Assembly: GCF_024055595.1 (NCBI RefSeq)
Contig: NZ_JAMXOF010000002.1
Coordinates: forward strand, 868,001-932,000
DNA from: Mucilaginibacter aurantiaciroseus
GTDB taxonomy: Bacteria > Bacteroidota > Bacteroidia > Sphingobacteriales > Sphingobacteriaceae
Length of the DNA: 64,000 nt
Direction of reading: 5' to 3'
Shown here: in pieces, positions 8,035 to 17,587 of the stretch
Position numbering within the stretch: the first letter of the stretch is position 1
Layout of the letters: each line of letters starts with the position of its first letter
Made by a program: the position numbers and the translations under genes
The notes under the pieces: generated by a model
Seen by the model: the letters and a program-made list of their open reading frames with translations, nothing else
What the model was told of the DNA's origin: nothing
Databases searched by the model: none

Positions 8035-9168
8035 ATGAGCCAAAAGCCCGAACGGTTTCTTTCGCTGGATGTTTTCCGCGGACTAACTATTTGTTTTATG
8101 ATCATTGTAAACACGCCTGGCAACGGTGCCGCAGCTTACGCGCCGCTTGAACATGCCGCCTGGTTTGGTTTTACACCTACCGACCTAGTGTTCCCATCGT
8201 TCCTTTTTGCCGTAGGTAACGCCATGAGCTTTACCATGAAAAAGTTTGACGGGCAAAGTACCGGGAGCGTTTTATATAAGATATTAAAACGCGGGTTACT
8301 GATCTGTTTAATTGGGTATTTAATGTCGTGGTTCCCGTTTGTAGACCACGGCGCAAACGGCTGGGCGTTTAGGCCTGTTAGCGGCACGCGCATTTTAGGT
8401 GTTTTACAACGCATTGGCCTTTGTTACATATTTGCTTCGCTAATTATTCATTTTGTAAAAAATAAAACCTGGGTTATCGTTATCAGCATATTGCTTTTGG
8501 TAGGTTACCAACTATTGTTACTTGGCTTTGGCGACCCCACTGCACCATACGGCATGTTAACCAACGCCGGTACATATCTGGATAAATTTGTAATGGGCGA
8601 TAGCCACCTTTACCACGGCGAAGGCGTTGCTTTTGACCCTGAAGGCATATTGAGTACACTGCCTGCTATTGTTAACGTTATTGTAGGTTATTATGCTGGT
8701 AAATTTATACAGGAAAAAGGTAAGGGTTACGAAACTATCGCCAGATTGGCATTAATGGGCTGTGTGTTCATCTTTATAGCCCTTACCTGGAACATGAGCT
8801 TCCCTATTGGTAAAAAACTATGGAGCAGCCCGTTCACTTTGCTTACCACGGGTATTGATATGGTGATGATAGCTGCCTTTATTTATGTAGTAGAAGTACG
8901 CGCCTGGAACAAATATAACTGGACGTCCTTTTTCACCACCGTAGGTAAAAACCCGCTGGCTATTTACATCCTTTCGGAAGTGTTGATCATTTCTTTTTGG
9001 ATGATAAAAATTGGCGACAAAAACTTTGTTGGCTGGATAAACGATGTGTTTTACCAAAAAATAGCGCCAGGCGCCTTTGGCTCACTGCTTTTTGCTATTA
9101 CTTACATGTTGCTATGCTGGTGTGTGGGTAAGGTGCTGGATAATAAGAAGATCTATATTAGGGTCTAA
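8035..9168 (+). CDS. NagX/DUF5009-like membrane acyltransferase
   Basis: A 377-residue polytopic membrane protein of the family that includes heparan-alpha-glucosaminide N-acetyltransferase and bacterial NagX. The hallmark N-terminus RFLSLDVFRGLTICFMIIVN and the TPTDLVFPSFLFAVGNAMSF segment are present, and about ten hydrophobic segments follow. Members are thought to transfer acetyl groups to sugars across the membrane, often in N-acetylglucosamine catabolism. The next gene encodes a ChbG-type deacetylase, which fits amino-sugar metabolism. A rho-independent terminator follows, so the two are probably separate transcripts. Confidence 0.9.
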   Translation: MSQKPERFLSLDVFRGLTICFMIIVNTPGNGAAAYAPLEHAAWFGFTPTDLVFPSFLFAVGNAMSFTMKKFDGQSTGSVLYKILKRGLLICLIGYLMSWFPFVDHGANGWAFRPVSGTRILGVLQRIGLCYIFASLIIHFVKNKTWVIVISILLLVGYQLLLLGFGDPTAPYGMLTNAGTYLDKFVMGDSHLYHGEGVAFDPEGILSTLPAIVNVIVGYYAGKFIQEKGKGYETIARLALMGCVFIFIALTWNMSFPIGKKLWSSPFTLLTTGIDMVMIAAFIYVVEVRAWNKYNWTSFFTTVGKNPLAIYILSEVLIISFWMIKIGDKNFVGWINDVFYQKIAPGAFGSLLFAITYMLLCWCVGKVLDNKKIYIRV

Positions 9169-9182
9169 TCGCCTTACCCCAA

Positions 9183-9218
9183 CCCCCTCCGCCACGATAG
9201 CTATCGGGACGGAGGGGG
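9183..9218. repeat. Nested palindrome (dispersed intergenic repeat)
   Basis: CCCCCTCC at 9183 pairs with GGAGGGGG ending at 9218, and the middle holds the palindrome CGATAGCTATCG (9195-9206). The same inner palindrome recurs at 49436-49449 between pyrR and pyrB, so it is a dispersed element rather than a gene-specific hairpin. Confidence 0.8.
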
Positions 9219-9230
9219 TAAAATATTCTA

Positions 9231-9259
9231 AAGGTCGGTATGTTCACCGGCCTTTTTTT
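9231..9259 (+). terminator. Rho-independent terminator of the NagX-like gene
   Basis: AAGGTCGGT pairs with ACCGGCCTT (one G-T pair) around a short loop and is followed by seven Ts, 60 bases after the stop codon. Confidence 0.75.
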
Positions 9260-9280
9260 GATAACCCAAAATTCTTTTGC

Positions 9281-10342
9281 ATGAAAAAACTAACCTTTCT
9301 TTCATTCGCCATCGTTTTCGCCTTAGCTGCTAACGCCCAGCAACCCCCAACCTATGCCGAAAAATTGGGCTATCCTAAGGGCGCGAGGGTAATTATACTG
9401 CATGTGGATGATGCGGGCATGTCGCACGATTCTAACGACGGCGTGATCATGGCGACAAGCGAGGGCGTTGCCAATTCCACCAGTGTGATGATGCCCTGCC
9501 CGTGGGTATCCGAGTTTAAAAAGCACCTGGATAAGCACCCAACCCTTGATGCTGGCCTGCATTTGACGTTAACATCTGAATGGGAAAACTATCGCTGGGG
9601 GCCGCTTGCGGGCAAAGCCAATGTGCCTGGCCTGGTAGATAAAGAAGGCGTGATGTGGCCGGGCGTTGGCGGCGTTTATTTTACCGCTAAGGCAGATGAG
9701 GTGGACAAAGAGATCCGCGCGCAATATGACCGCGCTTTGGCTATGGGTTTTAAACCAACGCACCTTGATTCGCACATGGGGACATTGTTCGCCAAAGAAT
9801 CTTTTATGGAAAAATACATTCAGTTGGGGATAGAAAAGCAGGTGCCGGTGATGTTTCCGGGGGGCGAAGACCTGTTTTACCGTGCTGAAGCTAAGGCCGC
9901 TATCATCGCAGAACTAAAGAAACAAGGCAAATACACCGTAGGTATGGACATTCCCGAACCGGCCGCTTTGGCAAAGGCTAAACAAGTAGGGGAAATGATC
10001 TGGAAAAACGGCTTGCCCGTACTGGACGACCTGCACAATAGCAGCTACGACTGGAATATGCCCGATATAGCGCACAAAACCGATAAACAGATCCAACAAT
10101 GGTACACCGATCATTACATTGAAAGCATAGGCCGCCTTTCGCCGGGATTAACTATGGTTATTATGCACTGCACGCTGCCATCTGCAACATTTAAATATAT
10201 ATCAGACACGGGCCAAAAACGTAAAGGAGACCTACTTGCCATGACCGATCCACGCCTACGCGCTTTCCTCAAACAAAAAGGCTTTATTTTAACCACCTGG
10301 CGGGAAGTGATGGAGCGGAGGGTGAAAATAGGGAAGGAGTAA
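9281..10342 (+). CDS. ChbG/YdjC-family carbohydrate deacetylase, exported
   Basis: A 353-residue protein starting at MKKLTFLSFA with a signal peptide ending at ANAQQ. The YdjC/ChbG signature is visible: HVDDAGMSHDSN carries the metal-binding Asp and His, followed by DAGLHLTLTSEW and THLDSHMGT. Family enzymes remove acetyl groups from N-acetylated chito-oligosaccharides such as diacetylchitobiose. Export suggests a periplasmic or outer-membrane role. The start at 9281 is chosen because the longer open frame runs back through the upstream gene and terminator. The neighbouring NagX-like gene suggests a shared amino-sugar role, which is inference. Confidence 0.88.
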   Translation: MKKLTFLSFAIVFALAANAQQPPTYAEKLGYPKGARVIILHVDDAGMSHDSNDGVIMATSEGVANSTSVMMPCPWVSEFKKHLDKHPTLDAGLHLTLTSEWENYRWGPLAGKANVPGLVDKEGVMWPGVGGVYFTAKADEVDKEIRAQYDRALAMGFKPTHLDSHMGTLFAKESFMEKYIQLGIEKQVPVMFPGGEDLFYRAEAKAAIIAELKKQGKYTVGMDIPEPAALAKAKQVGEMIWKNGLPVLDDLHNSSYDWNMPDIAHKTDKQIQQWYTDHYIESIGRLSPGLTMVIMHCTLPSATFKYISDTGQKRKGDLLAMTDPRLRAFLKQKGFILTTWREVMERRVKIGKE

Positions 10343-10499
10343 TAAAAAAAGAGCGAGGTGCGAGGGGACCCAACCAAAGGGAGCTCGTCGCAGATGATTG
10401 GTTCGTTAAGCAAAGTCCGCTGTGCATATCTAATAAGATTTTACTCTAAGTTTGAAATGACAGCTATTTAACTAATCTCTATTCACTAATCTCTTACAA
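10343..10499. other. Convergent intergenic gap
   Basis: Holds only the 3' ends of two converging genes and a weak AT-rich stretch with two near-copies of a CTAATCTCT motif. No clear hairpin with a T-run was seen. Confidence 0.4.
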
Positions 10500-11171
10500 T
10501 TACCTCAAATCTACCACCTCAACACCAGGGTAGGTTTTTTTATCGAATACAAAAGCGGTTTCGGCTATTTTGTAATTGGGGGTAAAGGTGCGCAGGGTAT
10601 AGGTGTATTTGCTTCCGTTCTTATCAAAGATCTGCGCGCTGTAGAGTTGGTTCTTTACCTTGTCTATCATCAGGCGCACTTTAAAAAAAGTCTTTTTGCT
10701 GTCTTCGGGGGTAAGGTCAATAACCATGTAAACCTTGCCTGCCATCTTCTGCTGGCCGGTGTAGATATATTTGTAACCTTTCTCGTACATGGTGAAGATC
10801 TTGGCAGGGTTAAACCCCTCCTCGCTGTTATCGGCGGCACTTAGCTGCACTTCGTTGGCATCTTTAAGGTAAGTCCACTGGTTTTTACCATCGCTGATGA
10901 TATCCTGCGATACGGTTTTGGTGCCTGCCGCGTAGGAGATCACCTTGTATTTATTGGTTTTTGATTTGGCTATCAGCGTACCTGTAAAGGTTTCCTTAAC
11001 GTTGGCCTGCTGGTTGTCTATCGTTAACGAATAATCGGTTTTAACGGCATCGTAGGTGCGGTACTGCTTGCTAAGTTTGTTCAGTATCAACTTGGCATCC
11101 GCATCTTTTTGGGCGAACGCGGTAGCAATAGTAGTGGCAGATAATATTAGGTATAAAAGTAATCTTTTCAT
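10500..11171 (-). CDS. LolA-like outer membrane lipoprotein carrier protein
   Basis: A 223-residue periplasmic protein with a signal peptide ending at AFAQK. The fold pattern matches LolA: an N-terminal helix (LILNKLSKQYRTY), repeated beta strands, KETFTGTLIAKSKTNKYKV and DIISDGKNQWTYLKDANEVQ, then ITL-type VMIDLTP and a C-terminal VFDKKTYPGVEVVDLR. LolA shuttles lipoproteins from the inner to the outer membrane, consistent with the many lipoproteins in this window. It lies 80 bases downstream of ftsK in the same direction, an arrangement common in Bacteroidota. Confidence 0.88.
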   Translation of the reverse strand: MKRLLLYLILSATTIATAFAQKDADAKLILNKLSKQYRTYDAVKTDYSLTIDNQQANVKETFTGTLIAKSKTNKYKVISYAAGTKTVSQDIISDGKNQWTYLKDANEVQLSAADNSEEGFNPAKIFTMYEKGYKYIYTGQQKMAGKVYMVIDLTPEDSKKTFFKVRLMIDKVKNQLYSAQIFDKNGSKYTYTLRTFTPNYKIAETAFVFDKKTYPGVEVVDLR

Positions 11172-11251
11172 GTTTTTTGGATCAATTTAAAGCTCACAGG
11201 CAATAACCATTATGGCTTATAATGGTTTAGAGTGATGTAAACTAAATTAGT

Positions 11252-13861
11252 TTAATCGCGTGGTTTTTGCAATGCTTCCAGGTGGCGCTCCAGGCTGTAC
11301 TCGTCAGGGTAAAGCACATCGCGGGCTTTGCTGCCTTCAAATGGGCCAACAATACCTGCGGCTTCCAACTGGTCGATAATTCGGCCCGCACGGTTATAAC
11401 CCAGCTTCATTTTACGCTGAATAAGCGACGTAGAACCTTGCTGATGCAACACGATCAGTCGTGCGGCATCCTCAAACATCGGATCGCGATCGTCCGGGTC
11501 AAAATCTTTGGCACTGCTGTTGGCTTCACCTTCACCAACATATTCCGGCAGGAACATGGCCGATGGGTAGCCGCGCTGGTTACCAATAAAGTCAGAAATT
11601 CGTTCAACCTCCGGCGTATCCACAAAGGCACACTGCAAACGGATGAGGTCGCTGCCTGTAGAAAGCAGCATATCACCACGACCTATAAGCTGATCGGCAC
11701 CACCCGCATCCAATATGGTACGTGAGTCGATCTTAGACAATACCCTAAAGGCCAAACGCGCCGGGAAGTTGGCCTTGATAGTACCCGTAATAACGTTTAC
11801 CGACGGCCTTTGCGTTGCAATTACCAGGTGGATGCCTACTGCACGGGCAAGCTGCGCTATACGTGCTATTGGCTGCTCTACTTCTTTACCGGCAGTCATC
11901 ATCAAGTCGGCAAACTCGTCAATTACCAGTACAATGAATGGCAGATAACGGTGTTTCTCGGGGTCGGCTATTTTGCGGTTGACGAATTTGGTGTTATATT
12001 CTTTGAGGTTACGTACCTGCGCGTCTTTCAGCAAGTCGTAACGCTGGTCCATCTCAATACAAAGTGAATTTAGCGTGTTTACCACCTTTTTGGTATCGGT
12101 GATAATGGCATCGGCCTCATCAGGTAGTTTCGCTAAAAAGTGCCTTTCTATCTTGCGGAACAAGGTAAGCTCCACCTTTTTGGGATCGACAAGCACAAAT
12201 TTAAGTTCGGCAGGATGCTTTTTGTAAAGCAGCGACACCAATATGGCGTTGATACCAACCGATTTACCCTGTCCTGTAGCACCCGCAACAAGCAGGTGGG
12301 GCATCTTGGCTAAATCGGCAATAAATACTTCGTTAGAAATAGTTTTACCAAGGGCGATTGGCAAATCCATGGTGTTGTTTTGCCATTTCTCGGTAGCCAG
12401 TATTGACCGCATAGAAACCATCTCGGGGTTCTGGTTTGGTACCTCGATACCGATGGTACCCTTGCCCGGCATAGGGGCAATGATACGGATACCCAAAGCG
12501 GCAAGGCTCAGCGCGATATCATCCTCCAGGTTCTTAATCTTCGAGATTCTTACACCCGGCGCAGGGATAATTTCATATAGCGTAACCGTAGGGCCAATGG
12601 TGGCTTTTATTTTATCTATCTCGATATTATAGTGGTTAAGCGTTTCAACAATTTTGTTTTTGTTGGCTTCAAGTTCTTCGGAATTTACGGCAATTTTAGA
12701 TGAACCATAGTTCTCCAACAGGTCGATAGTTGGGTATTTATAAGTCGGCAGGTCGAGCTTATGGTCGTACATGCCAAACTGATCTACCAGGCTTTTGGCT
12801 TTATCATCGTCGCTTTTTTCGATGTTGAGGATAGGCATCGGGCGCTCCACGTCAATGGTAAGCGGGATCTCGGTTTCTTCATGCGGCTCGTGGCTTACCT
12901 CGGGTTTTAGCACTACCGGCTGATGGAAAACAGGTGCCTGTTGCAGAGGCTCCTGCTGCAAACGTTCCTGCTGCATAGGATCGGCAGCCGCGGCTGCACC
13001 TTGCGCGGTGAGGATATCTTTTACGCGGTTGCCGCCATTGCGCGGCCATTCAACAGGTAGCGAAATTTCTTCGTCGACCAATTCAACCGGCTCGGGTGAT
13101 ACATCATCTACACCTGCCATTGGGGCAAGTTTTTCTTTACGCCCGGGTAGCTTAAAGTTGATGTTGTAAGCGATTATCAATACTGTCAGCGCCAAAAAAA
13201 TCAGCACAAATCCGGTACCCGACTGGCCTATTTGCGCGGCTAAAAGGCGGTTTGTCCAAAAGCCGAACTCACCCTCTAAAAAGTGGGGATAGTCCAGTAT
13301 AAAGGCATGGAAAAAGCCCAGTGTTACCGATAAGAATATGATAGCAAACAGGGTATAGGCCAGCATTTTGCTTACCGAAAATAATTTTATTTTGAATAAC
13401 AGGCGGTAGCCGATGATGAAGAATACAAACACGAACAAGAACGACGCCACGCCAAACCACTCGAAGATGAATTGGTTAGATAGCAACGCGCCAAATTTGC
13501 CAAGCCAGTTATCAACCAAGGGATTGTTAACGCCGTTTTCTAACAGCTCCTTGGTGGTTTTAAACAGGTTGCCCCAGCCTCCGTTGGCTTTAGATACATA
13601 GCTTTGGTCCTGCTGCCAGGTGAACAGGTAGGAAGTGAATGCAATGAGGAAAAATACCGATAGCACCAGGCAAAACAAGCCGGCTATTTTGATGATGCGG
13701 CCGTCGCGCAGGTCGAAGAGCGGCATGCGCTCAGTCTGCTGTTTCACAGGCCTTTCACGACTGGGTTTTGCGCCGCCTTGCGAAGGTTTTGAACCAGATC
13801 GCCCTTCCTGTGGCTCTTCCCTAAAACTATTTGATTTGAACTGGTTTCCTTTGATCGGCAT
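11252..13861 (-). CDS. ftsK: FtsK/SpoIIIE-family DNA translocase
   Basis: An 869-residue protein that pumps chromosome DNA at the division septum. The N-terminal 60 residues are charged and disordered; four hydrophobic segments lie at roughly residues 55-225; then a Gln/Pro-rich linker (QQERLQQEPLQQAP). The motor follows with the beta domain, Walker A GATGQGKSVG, Walker B VLVIDEFADLMM, TQRPSVNVITG, and the C-terminal gamma winged helix (LIQRKMKLGYNRAGRIIDQL). Length and order match the family. The linker is shorter than in Escherichia coli FtsK, as is usual for Bacteroidota. Confidence 0.97.
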   Translation of the reverse strand: MPIKGNQFKSNSFREEPQEGRSGSKPSQGGAKPSRERPVKQQTERMPLFDLRDGRIIKIAGLFCLVLSVFFLIAFTSYLFTWQQDQSYVSKANGGWGNLFKTTKELLENGVNNPLVDNWLGKFGALLSNQFIFEWFGVASFLFVFVFFIIGYRLLFKIKLFSVSKMLAYTLFAIIFLSVTLGFFHAFILDYPHFLEGEFGFWTNRLLAAQIGQSGTGFVLIFLALTVLIIAYNINFKLPGRKEKLAPMAGVDDVSPEPVELVDEEISLPVEWPRNGGNRVKDILTAQGAAAAADPMQQERLQQEPLQQAPVFHQPVVLKPEVSHEPHEETEIPLTIDVERPMPILNIEKSDDDKAKSLVDQFGMYDHKLDLPTYKYPTIDLLENYGSSKIAVNSEELEANKNKIVETLNHYNIEIDKIKATIGPTVTLYEIIPAPGVRISKIKNLEDDIALSLAALGIRIIAPMPGKGTIGIEVPNQNPEMVSMRSILATEKWQNNTMDLPIALGKTISNEVFIADLAKMPHLLVAGATGQGKSVGINAILVSLLYKKHPAELKFVLVDPKKVELTLFRKIERHFLAKLPDEADAIITDTKKVVNTLNSLCIEMDQRYDLLKDAQVRNLKEYNTKFVNRKIADPEKHRYLPFIVLVIDEFADLMMTAGKEVEQPIARIAQLARAVGIHLVIATQRPSVNVITGTIKANFPARLAFRVLSKIDSRTILDAGGADQLIGRGDMLLSTGSDLIRLQCAFVDTPEVERISDFIGNQRGYPSAMFLPEYVGEGEANSSAKDFDPDDRDPMFEDAARLIVLHQQGSTSLIQRKMKLGYNRAGRIIDQLEAAGIVGPFEGSKARDVLYPDEYSLERHLEALQKPRD

Positions 13862-13944
13862 CCTGAAAATTACACGTTTAATTGCAAATATAAAGTTATT
13901 AGATTAAACAGATATTTTTTAATTTTTTAGTAATATTGAATTAA

Positions 13945-14592
13945 ATGAGCCTAACCGACTTAGAACAGTTTATTGCCAACGCCGATACCGAAGCTTTAGA
14001 AACTTTGCTTGCCCGCAACCCCGAGCTTGCCCAAGCGAAAACAAGCCTGAATGTATCACCATTGATGCTCTCCTGCTATTATCATAAACCGGCGGTAACC
14101 AACATATTGCTCAAATACACCACCGACCTTACCCTTTTTGAAGCCGCCGCTGCCGACCGTTTTGATGATGTGGCCTACATCATTGCCACCCATCCCGAAC
14201 GCATAGATTTTTATGCGGATGACGGATTTACCGCTTTAAGCCTGGCCTGTTACTTTGGCCGGTATGATATTGCAAGATATTTGGTATTAAAAGGCGCCGA
14301 TGTGAACCGCCCAAGCGATAACGGCTTTAACGTTTATCCGCTGCACTCTGCCGCTGCCGGTAATTTTACCAGCACGGCTACCATGCTGATAGAGAACGGC
14401 GCCGATGTAAATGTAAAACAGCAAAAAGGCACCACGCCCCTGCATTCCGCAGCGCAAAACGGTAACCTTGAACTGCTGATATTACTACTGGAAAAAGGCG
14501 CCCAAACAGATATTCGCATGGAAGGCGGCAAACTCCCCGCCGACCTGGCCCGCGAAAAAGGCTTTGACGAAATAGCGGAGATATTGGAATAA
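13945..14592 (+). CDS. Ankyrin-repeat protein
   Basis: A 215-residue cytoplasmic protein built of about five to six ankyrin repeats. Clear units include TALSLACYFGRYDIARYLVL-like and PLHSAAQNGNLELLILLLEK, each with the A-x-x-G-x-x-x-[IL]-[AV]-x-x-L-L pattern. No signal peptide or other domain is present. Ankyrin repeats mediate protein-protein contacts; the partner is unknown. It is divergent from ftsK with 83 bases between the starts. Confidence 0.9.
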   Translation: MSLTDLEQFIANADTEALETLLARNPELAQAKTSLNVSPLMLSCYYHKPAVTNILLKYTTDLTLFEAAAADRFDDVAYIIATHPERIDFYADDGFTALSLACYFGRYDIARYLVLKGADVNRPSDNGFNVYPLHSAAAGNFTSTATMLIENGADVNVKQQKGTTPLHSAAQNGNLELLILLLEKGAQTDIRMEGGKLPADLAREKGFDEIAEILE

Positions 14593-14678
14593 ACGAAAAT
14601 ATTAAATTCCATAACAAGATCAATAAATACCTTGTAACAACCTACAGGAATGGTTATCCAATTATCAAACCCATCATC

Positions 14679-15998
14679 ATGATAAAAGGGATCTACGCGT
14701 TAGTATGTATTGCAATTGGTTTATCAACAGCTACACAAGCGCAAACGATAAATAAACCCCGTTTAGATAGTTTACAGAATGTGCTTGCCGCTAATAACAA
14801 AAGCATGGGCAGCCTTGCTATTTCGCAGAACGGGAAGGTGGTTTATTAGAAAAGTATCGGTAACGCGGCTATAGATAGCCTGTCTACCATCCCGGCAACG
14901 GCAAAAACCAAATATCGGATAGGCTCTATCAGTAAAATGTTTACGGGGGTAATGGTGATGCAATTGGTAGAGGAGGGTAAGCTGACTCTGGGAACTACGC
15001 TGAACAAATTTTATCCGCAAGTACCAAACGCAGCTAAAATAAACATCGGCATGATGTTAGATCACCACAGCAGCCTGCACAATTTCACCAACGACCCGAC
15101 ATTTATGACCTATATGCTTGCCCCGCAAACGCACGAGCAAATGCTGGGAAGAATTGCCGCCATGAAATCGGATTTTGAGCCGGGCAGCAAGGCCCAGTAT
15201 AGTAATACCAACTTTGTACTGTTAAGCTATATTATTGAAAAGATCACCAATAAAACCTACCCCGAACTGGTTAGGCAGCGCGTTGTAAATAAGATAGGTT
15301 TAAAGGATACTTATTATGGCGTTAAAACAAATACTGCCAATAACGAGGCGCTTTCTTACACCTACGAGGGTAAGTGGAAGAAGTTTATGGAAACCGATAT
15401 GAGCATCCCGACAGGTGCAGGTTCTATAGTATCTACCCCGGCCGATCTGGATAAATTTATCGAAGCTTTATTTGCCGGTAAACTGGTTAAGTCAACTACC
15501 TTGGAGTTAATGAAAACCATTAAGGAGGGTTATGGTCTGGCTATGTTGCCATTAAAGGGCAAAAATAGCTATGGGCACGGTGGCGCGATAGATGCCTACA
15601 GATCTGAATTGGCTTACTTTCCTGAGCAAAAACTGGCAATAAGCTATATATCAAACGGCGGTGGATACGACCCATCTAAAATAATGCAGGGCGTGTTTAG
15701 CATTTGCTTTAATGAGGCTTATAATATCCCCAATTTCGCGGAAGTAAAAGGCCTTGATAAGTATATTGGCGTGTATGCCAGCAAGCAGATCCCTATTAAA
15801 ATTACAATTACTAAAGATGCAGGCACACTGTTGGCGCAGGCTACAGGGCAGTCAGCTTTGTCGTTAGATGCCTCGAAAACTGCTGATACTTTTGAATTTG
15901 AGAGTGCCGGTATCATAATGGAATTTCGCCCGGATAAGGGTGAGTTTACCTTGAAACAAGGCGGTGGGGAGTATGTATTCGTGAGGGAAGAGAAATAA
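14679..15998 (+). pseudogene. Serine beta-lactamase-like hydrolase, killed by an in-frame TAG
   Basis: From the ATG at 14679 the frame reads MIKGIYALVCIAIGLSTATQ (signal peptide) up to NGKVVY, where codon 57 is TAG (14847-14849). The same frame continues KSIGNAAIDSL to the end at 15998, so the only visible defect is this stop. Homologues have a polar residue here, and CAG to TAG is the simplest explanation. The class C/PBP4-like motifs are present: SISK for the S-x-x-K nucleophile, QYSNTNFVLL for Y-x-N, and YGHGGAIDAYRSE near the KTG position. A restart at 14937 would lack the catalytic serine, so no active enzyme is expected without readthrough. Confidence 0.88.
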
Positions 15999-16004
15999 CC
16001 AGAT

Positions 16005-16110
16005 CGCCATTGCGAGCTACGAAGCAATCTCTTTAATGCAATTATACAAGCCTGTATGGCCAACCTGCCTAAAGAGATTGCCACGTAGCTATCGCTCCTC
16101 GGAATGACGC
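16005..16110. repeat. Long inverted repeat (intergenic hairpin)
   Basis: GCAATCTCTTTA near 16023 pairs with TAAAGAGATTGC near 16070. The outer parts (CGCCATTGCGAGCTACG and CTCGGAATGACG) are imperfect complements. The same end sequences occur at 62094-62184, so this is a dispersed element. Confidence 0.75.
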
Positions 16111-16124
16111 TGTGGCTATGAATA

Positions 16125-16310
16125 TTATTCAAACTGCAATTCCCATTTATCCTCGCCGCCGTCAACCACGCGGAAGATGGTTTTTTCTACAGAAGAACCG
16201 TCTATAGATGATTCCAAACGTACGGTTTCATGGTCCTGATATTCGGCTTCGAGGGGCACCATAACAGATGTAAGGTCTGCAGGGTTGCCGTCAATTTTTA
16301 TCGTTTTCAT
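16125..16310 (-). CDS. Small hypothetical protein
   Basis: A 61-residue acidic protein, MKTIKIDGNPADLTSVMVPL then ENKWELQFE-like end (DKWELQFE). It starts with ATG and has coding-like composition, with no signal or membrane segment. It is likely a single-domain beta-rich protein of unknown role, lying alone between a repeat and the glycosylase gene. Confidence 0.55.
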   Translation of the reverse strand: MKTIKIDGNPADLTSVMVPLEAEYQDHETVRLESSIDGSSVEKTIFRVVDGGEDKWELQFE

Positions 16311-16362
16311 AATTGTATCGGTTTATAAAAAGTTGAACAGGGCAAGAGCTAATAAGTTTGAT

Positions 16363-16420
16363 TTGTCAGTCTGAGTTTGTCGAAGACTTATTCAATGGCT
16401 AATGGTTCAACAGGCTCACC
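16363..16420. repeat. Partial dispersed repeat of the 'TCTGAG..TTGTCGAAGAC' type
   Basis: TCAGTCTGAGTTTGTCGAAG at 16363 and CAACAGGCTCACCATGA near 16407 are weak complementary arms, like other intergenic hairpins here. A TGTCGAAGACCATG copy also occurs near 1542. Confidence 0.5.
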
Positions 16421-16429
16421 ATGAAACGC

Positions 16430-17164
16430 TTACCCATACTTCTCCTGGCACAATTCACAATAAAAACTTGCCCGGCGCGATTTGCCGGTATCTTTATTCT
16501 TGAATGGCGCATGGTTACGCGGGCATTCCTTTTTATGATATGCCTGCCAATGCTTTTTTAGTGTCCCTGCCTTTCGCTGTTCAAAAAACTCGAAGCTGTA
16601 TTTTATGGCTTCATTTATCATTTCTTTAACTTTTTTTGGCGGCATGGCAGCTACTAGGCTTTCGGGGTGGATACGGGCGCGGAACAGGGCCTCATTCTTG
16701 ATGATATTACCCACGCCCGAAAAGATCTGCTGGTTCATCAGCGCGTCGCAAGCCATCAGCTCGGGTTCGGCTTTCATTTTTTTGATGGCGTGTTTGGTAT
16801 CCCATTCCTCGCTCATAATGTCGGCTTTCCAGTCGTATACGTCGTTAAGCGGTTCGGTTATCAGCTTTAGCCGGCAGGCGTAAAAGTTGAGTTCGCCATC
16901 CTCAAATTGCAGGTGCAAGCGAGGCGGTTTTTCGTTATGCCCGTTGATGCGGTAAGTGCCAAACATCATCATGTGGATGCGGATGGTGAACTTTGGGAAG
17001 CAGATCAAAAAGTGCTTACCCCAGTTTTTAAAATCCATAATGGTTTGGTCGGTAAGAATGTTGGTATCCAGCGTGCCGTTGTTACAACTGGCGTAGATCA
17101 CTTTATCTCCTTTAAATTGCTGTACCTTTTCCTTTAATATCAGTATGCTTGGCCCCTCAGGCAT
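16430..17164 (-). CDS. Fpg/Nei family DNA glycosylase-lyase
   Basis: A 244-residue base-excision repair enzyme. The start MPEGPS places Pro2 and Glu3, the catalytic N-terminus of the family, at the right position; the longer open frame is rejected for that reason. A helix-two-turn-helix with IFSGVGNIIKNEALFRARIH (QxGxGNIIKNE-like) follows. The C-terminal zinc finger is ECPRNH...FYCELCQ, a Cys-x3-His then Cys-x2-Cys arrangement rather than four Cys. The enzyme would remove oxidised bases. It is probably Nei-like or a Bacteroidota subgroup; Fpg versus Nei cannot be settled here. Confidence 0.9.
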   Translation of the reverse strand: MPEGPSILILKEKVQQFKGDKVIYASCNNGTLDTNILTDQTIMDFKNWGKHFLICFPKFTIRIHMMMFGTYRINGHNEKPPRLHLQFEDGELNFYACRLKLITEPLNDVYDWKADIMSEEWDTKHAIKKMKAEPELMACDALMNQQIFSGVGNIIKNEALFRARIHPESLVAAMPPKKVKEMINEAIKYSFEFFEQRKAGTLKKHWQAYHKKECPRNHAPFKNKDTGKSRRASFYCELCQEKYG

Positions 17165-17224
17165 GGTGTTGGTTTTTAGGGGAGGGATGCAAATATCAGG
17201 CCGAACGGTATATTTCAAAGCCGT

Positions 17225-17320
17225 ATCATTTCGAACGATAAAGAGAAATTTTGTTATTAATAATAAGTGGTCAACTTGTTGTCATACAAGATTTTCCCTC
17301 GTATTTCGTTTAAAATGACA
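17225..17320. repeat. Imperfect inverted repeat between genes
   Basis: ATCATTTCGAACGATAAAG at 17225 and CGTATTTCGTTTAAAATGAC ending about 17320 are imperfect complements, with AAATTTTG/CAAGATTTT nearer the loop. It resembles the other intergenic hairpins in the window. Confidence 0.5.
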
Positions 17321-17380
17321 GGGTGGTGTAAATAAATTGATTCCCTGAATTTTACATTAATTTAACCATACATTTACCAA

Positions 17381-17587
17381 ATGCATACAAATGAGCAGGT
17401 ATTTAAGGTTGCCGATAAAACAGTGGAGTTGTTATATTCTTTAGATGATTACGATAACGAGAAAAATGTTGACGTATTTGTAACGCTGGAAAAAGACGGC
17501 CAATCTTATGACTACATAGCTGTTTATACAAAAAAGTCAATCGATAAAGTACCAACCTGGGTTCAAAATAATATTAAAGGGGGTTAA
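17381..17587 (+). CDS. Small hypothetical protein
   Basis: A 68-residue protein MHTNEQVFKVADKTVELLYS with DVFVTLEKDGQSYDYIAVYT, a likely compact beta-rich cytoplasmic protein. ATG start and acidic, coding-like composition support it. Its stop codon interlocks with that of the YitT gene on the other strand in the shared sequence TTAA. No family was recognised. Confidence 0.6.
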   Translation: MHTNEQVFKVADKTVELLYSLDDYDNEKNVDVFVTLEKDGQSYDYIAVYTKKSIDKVPTWVQNNIKGG

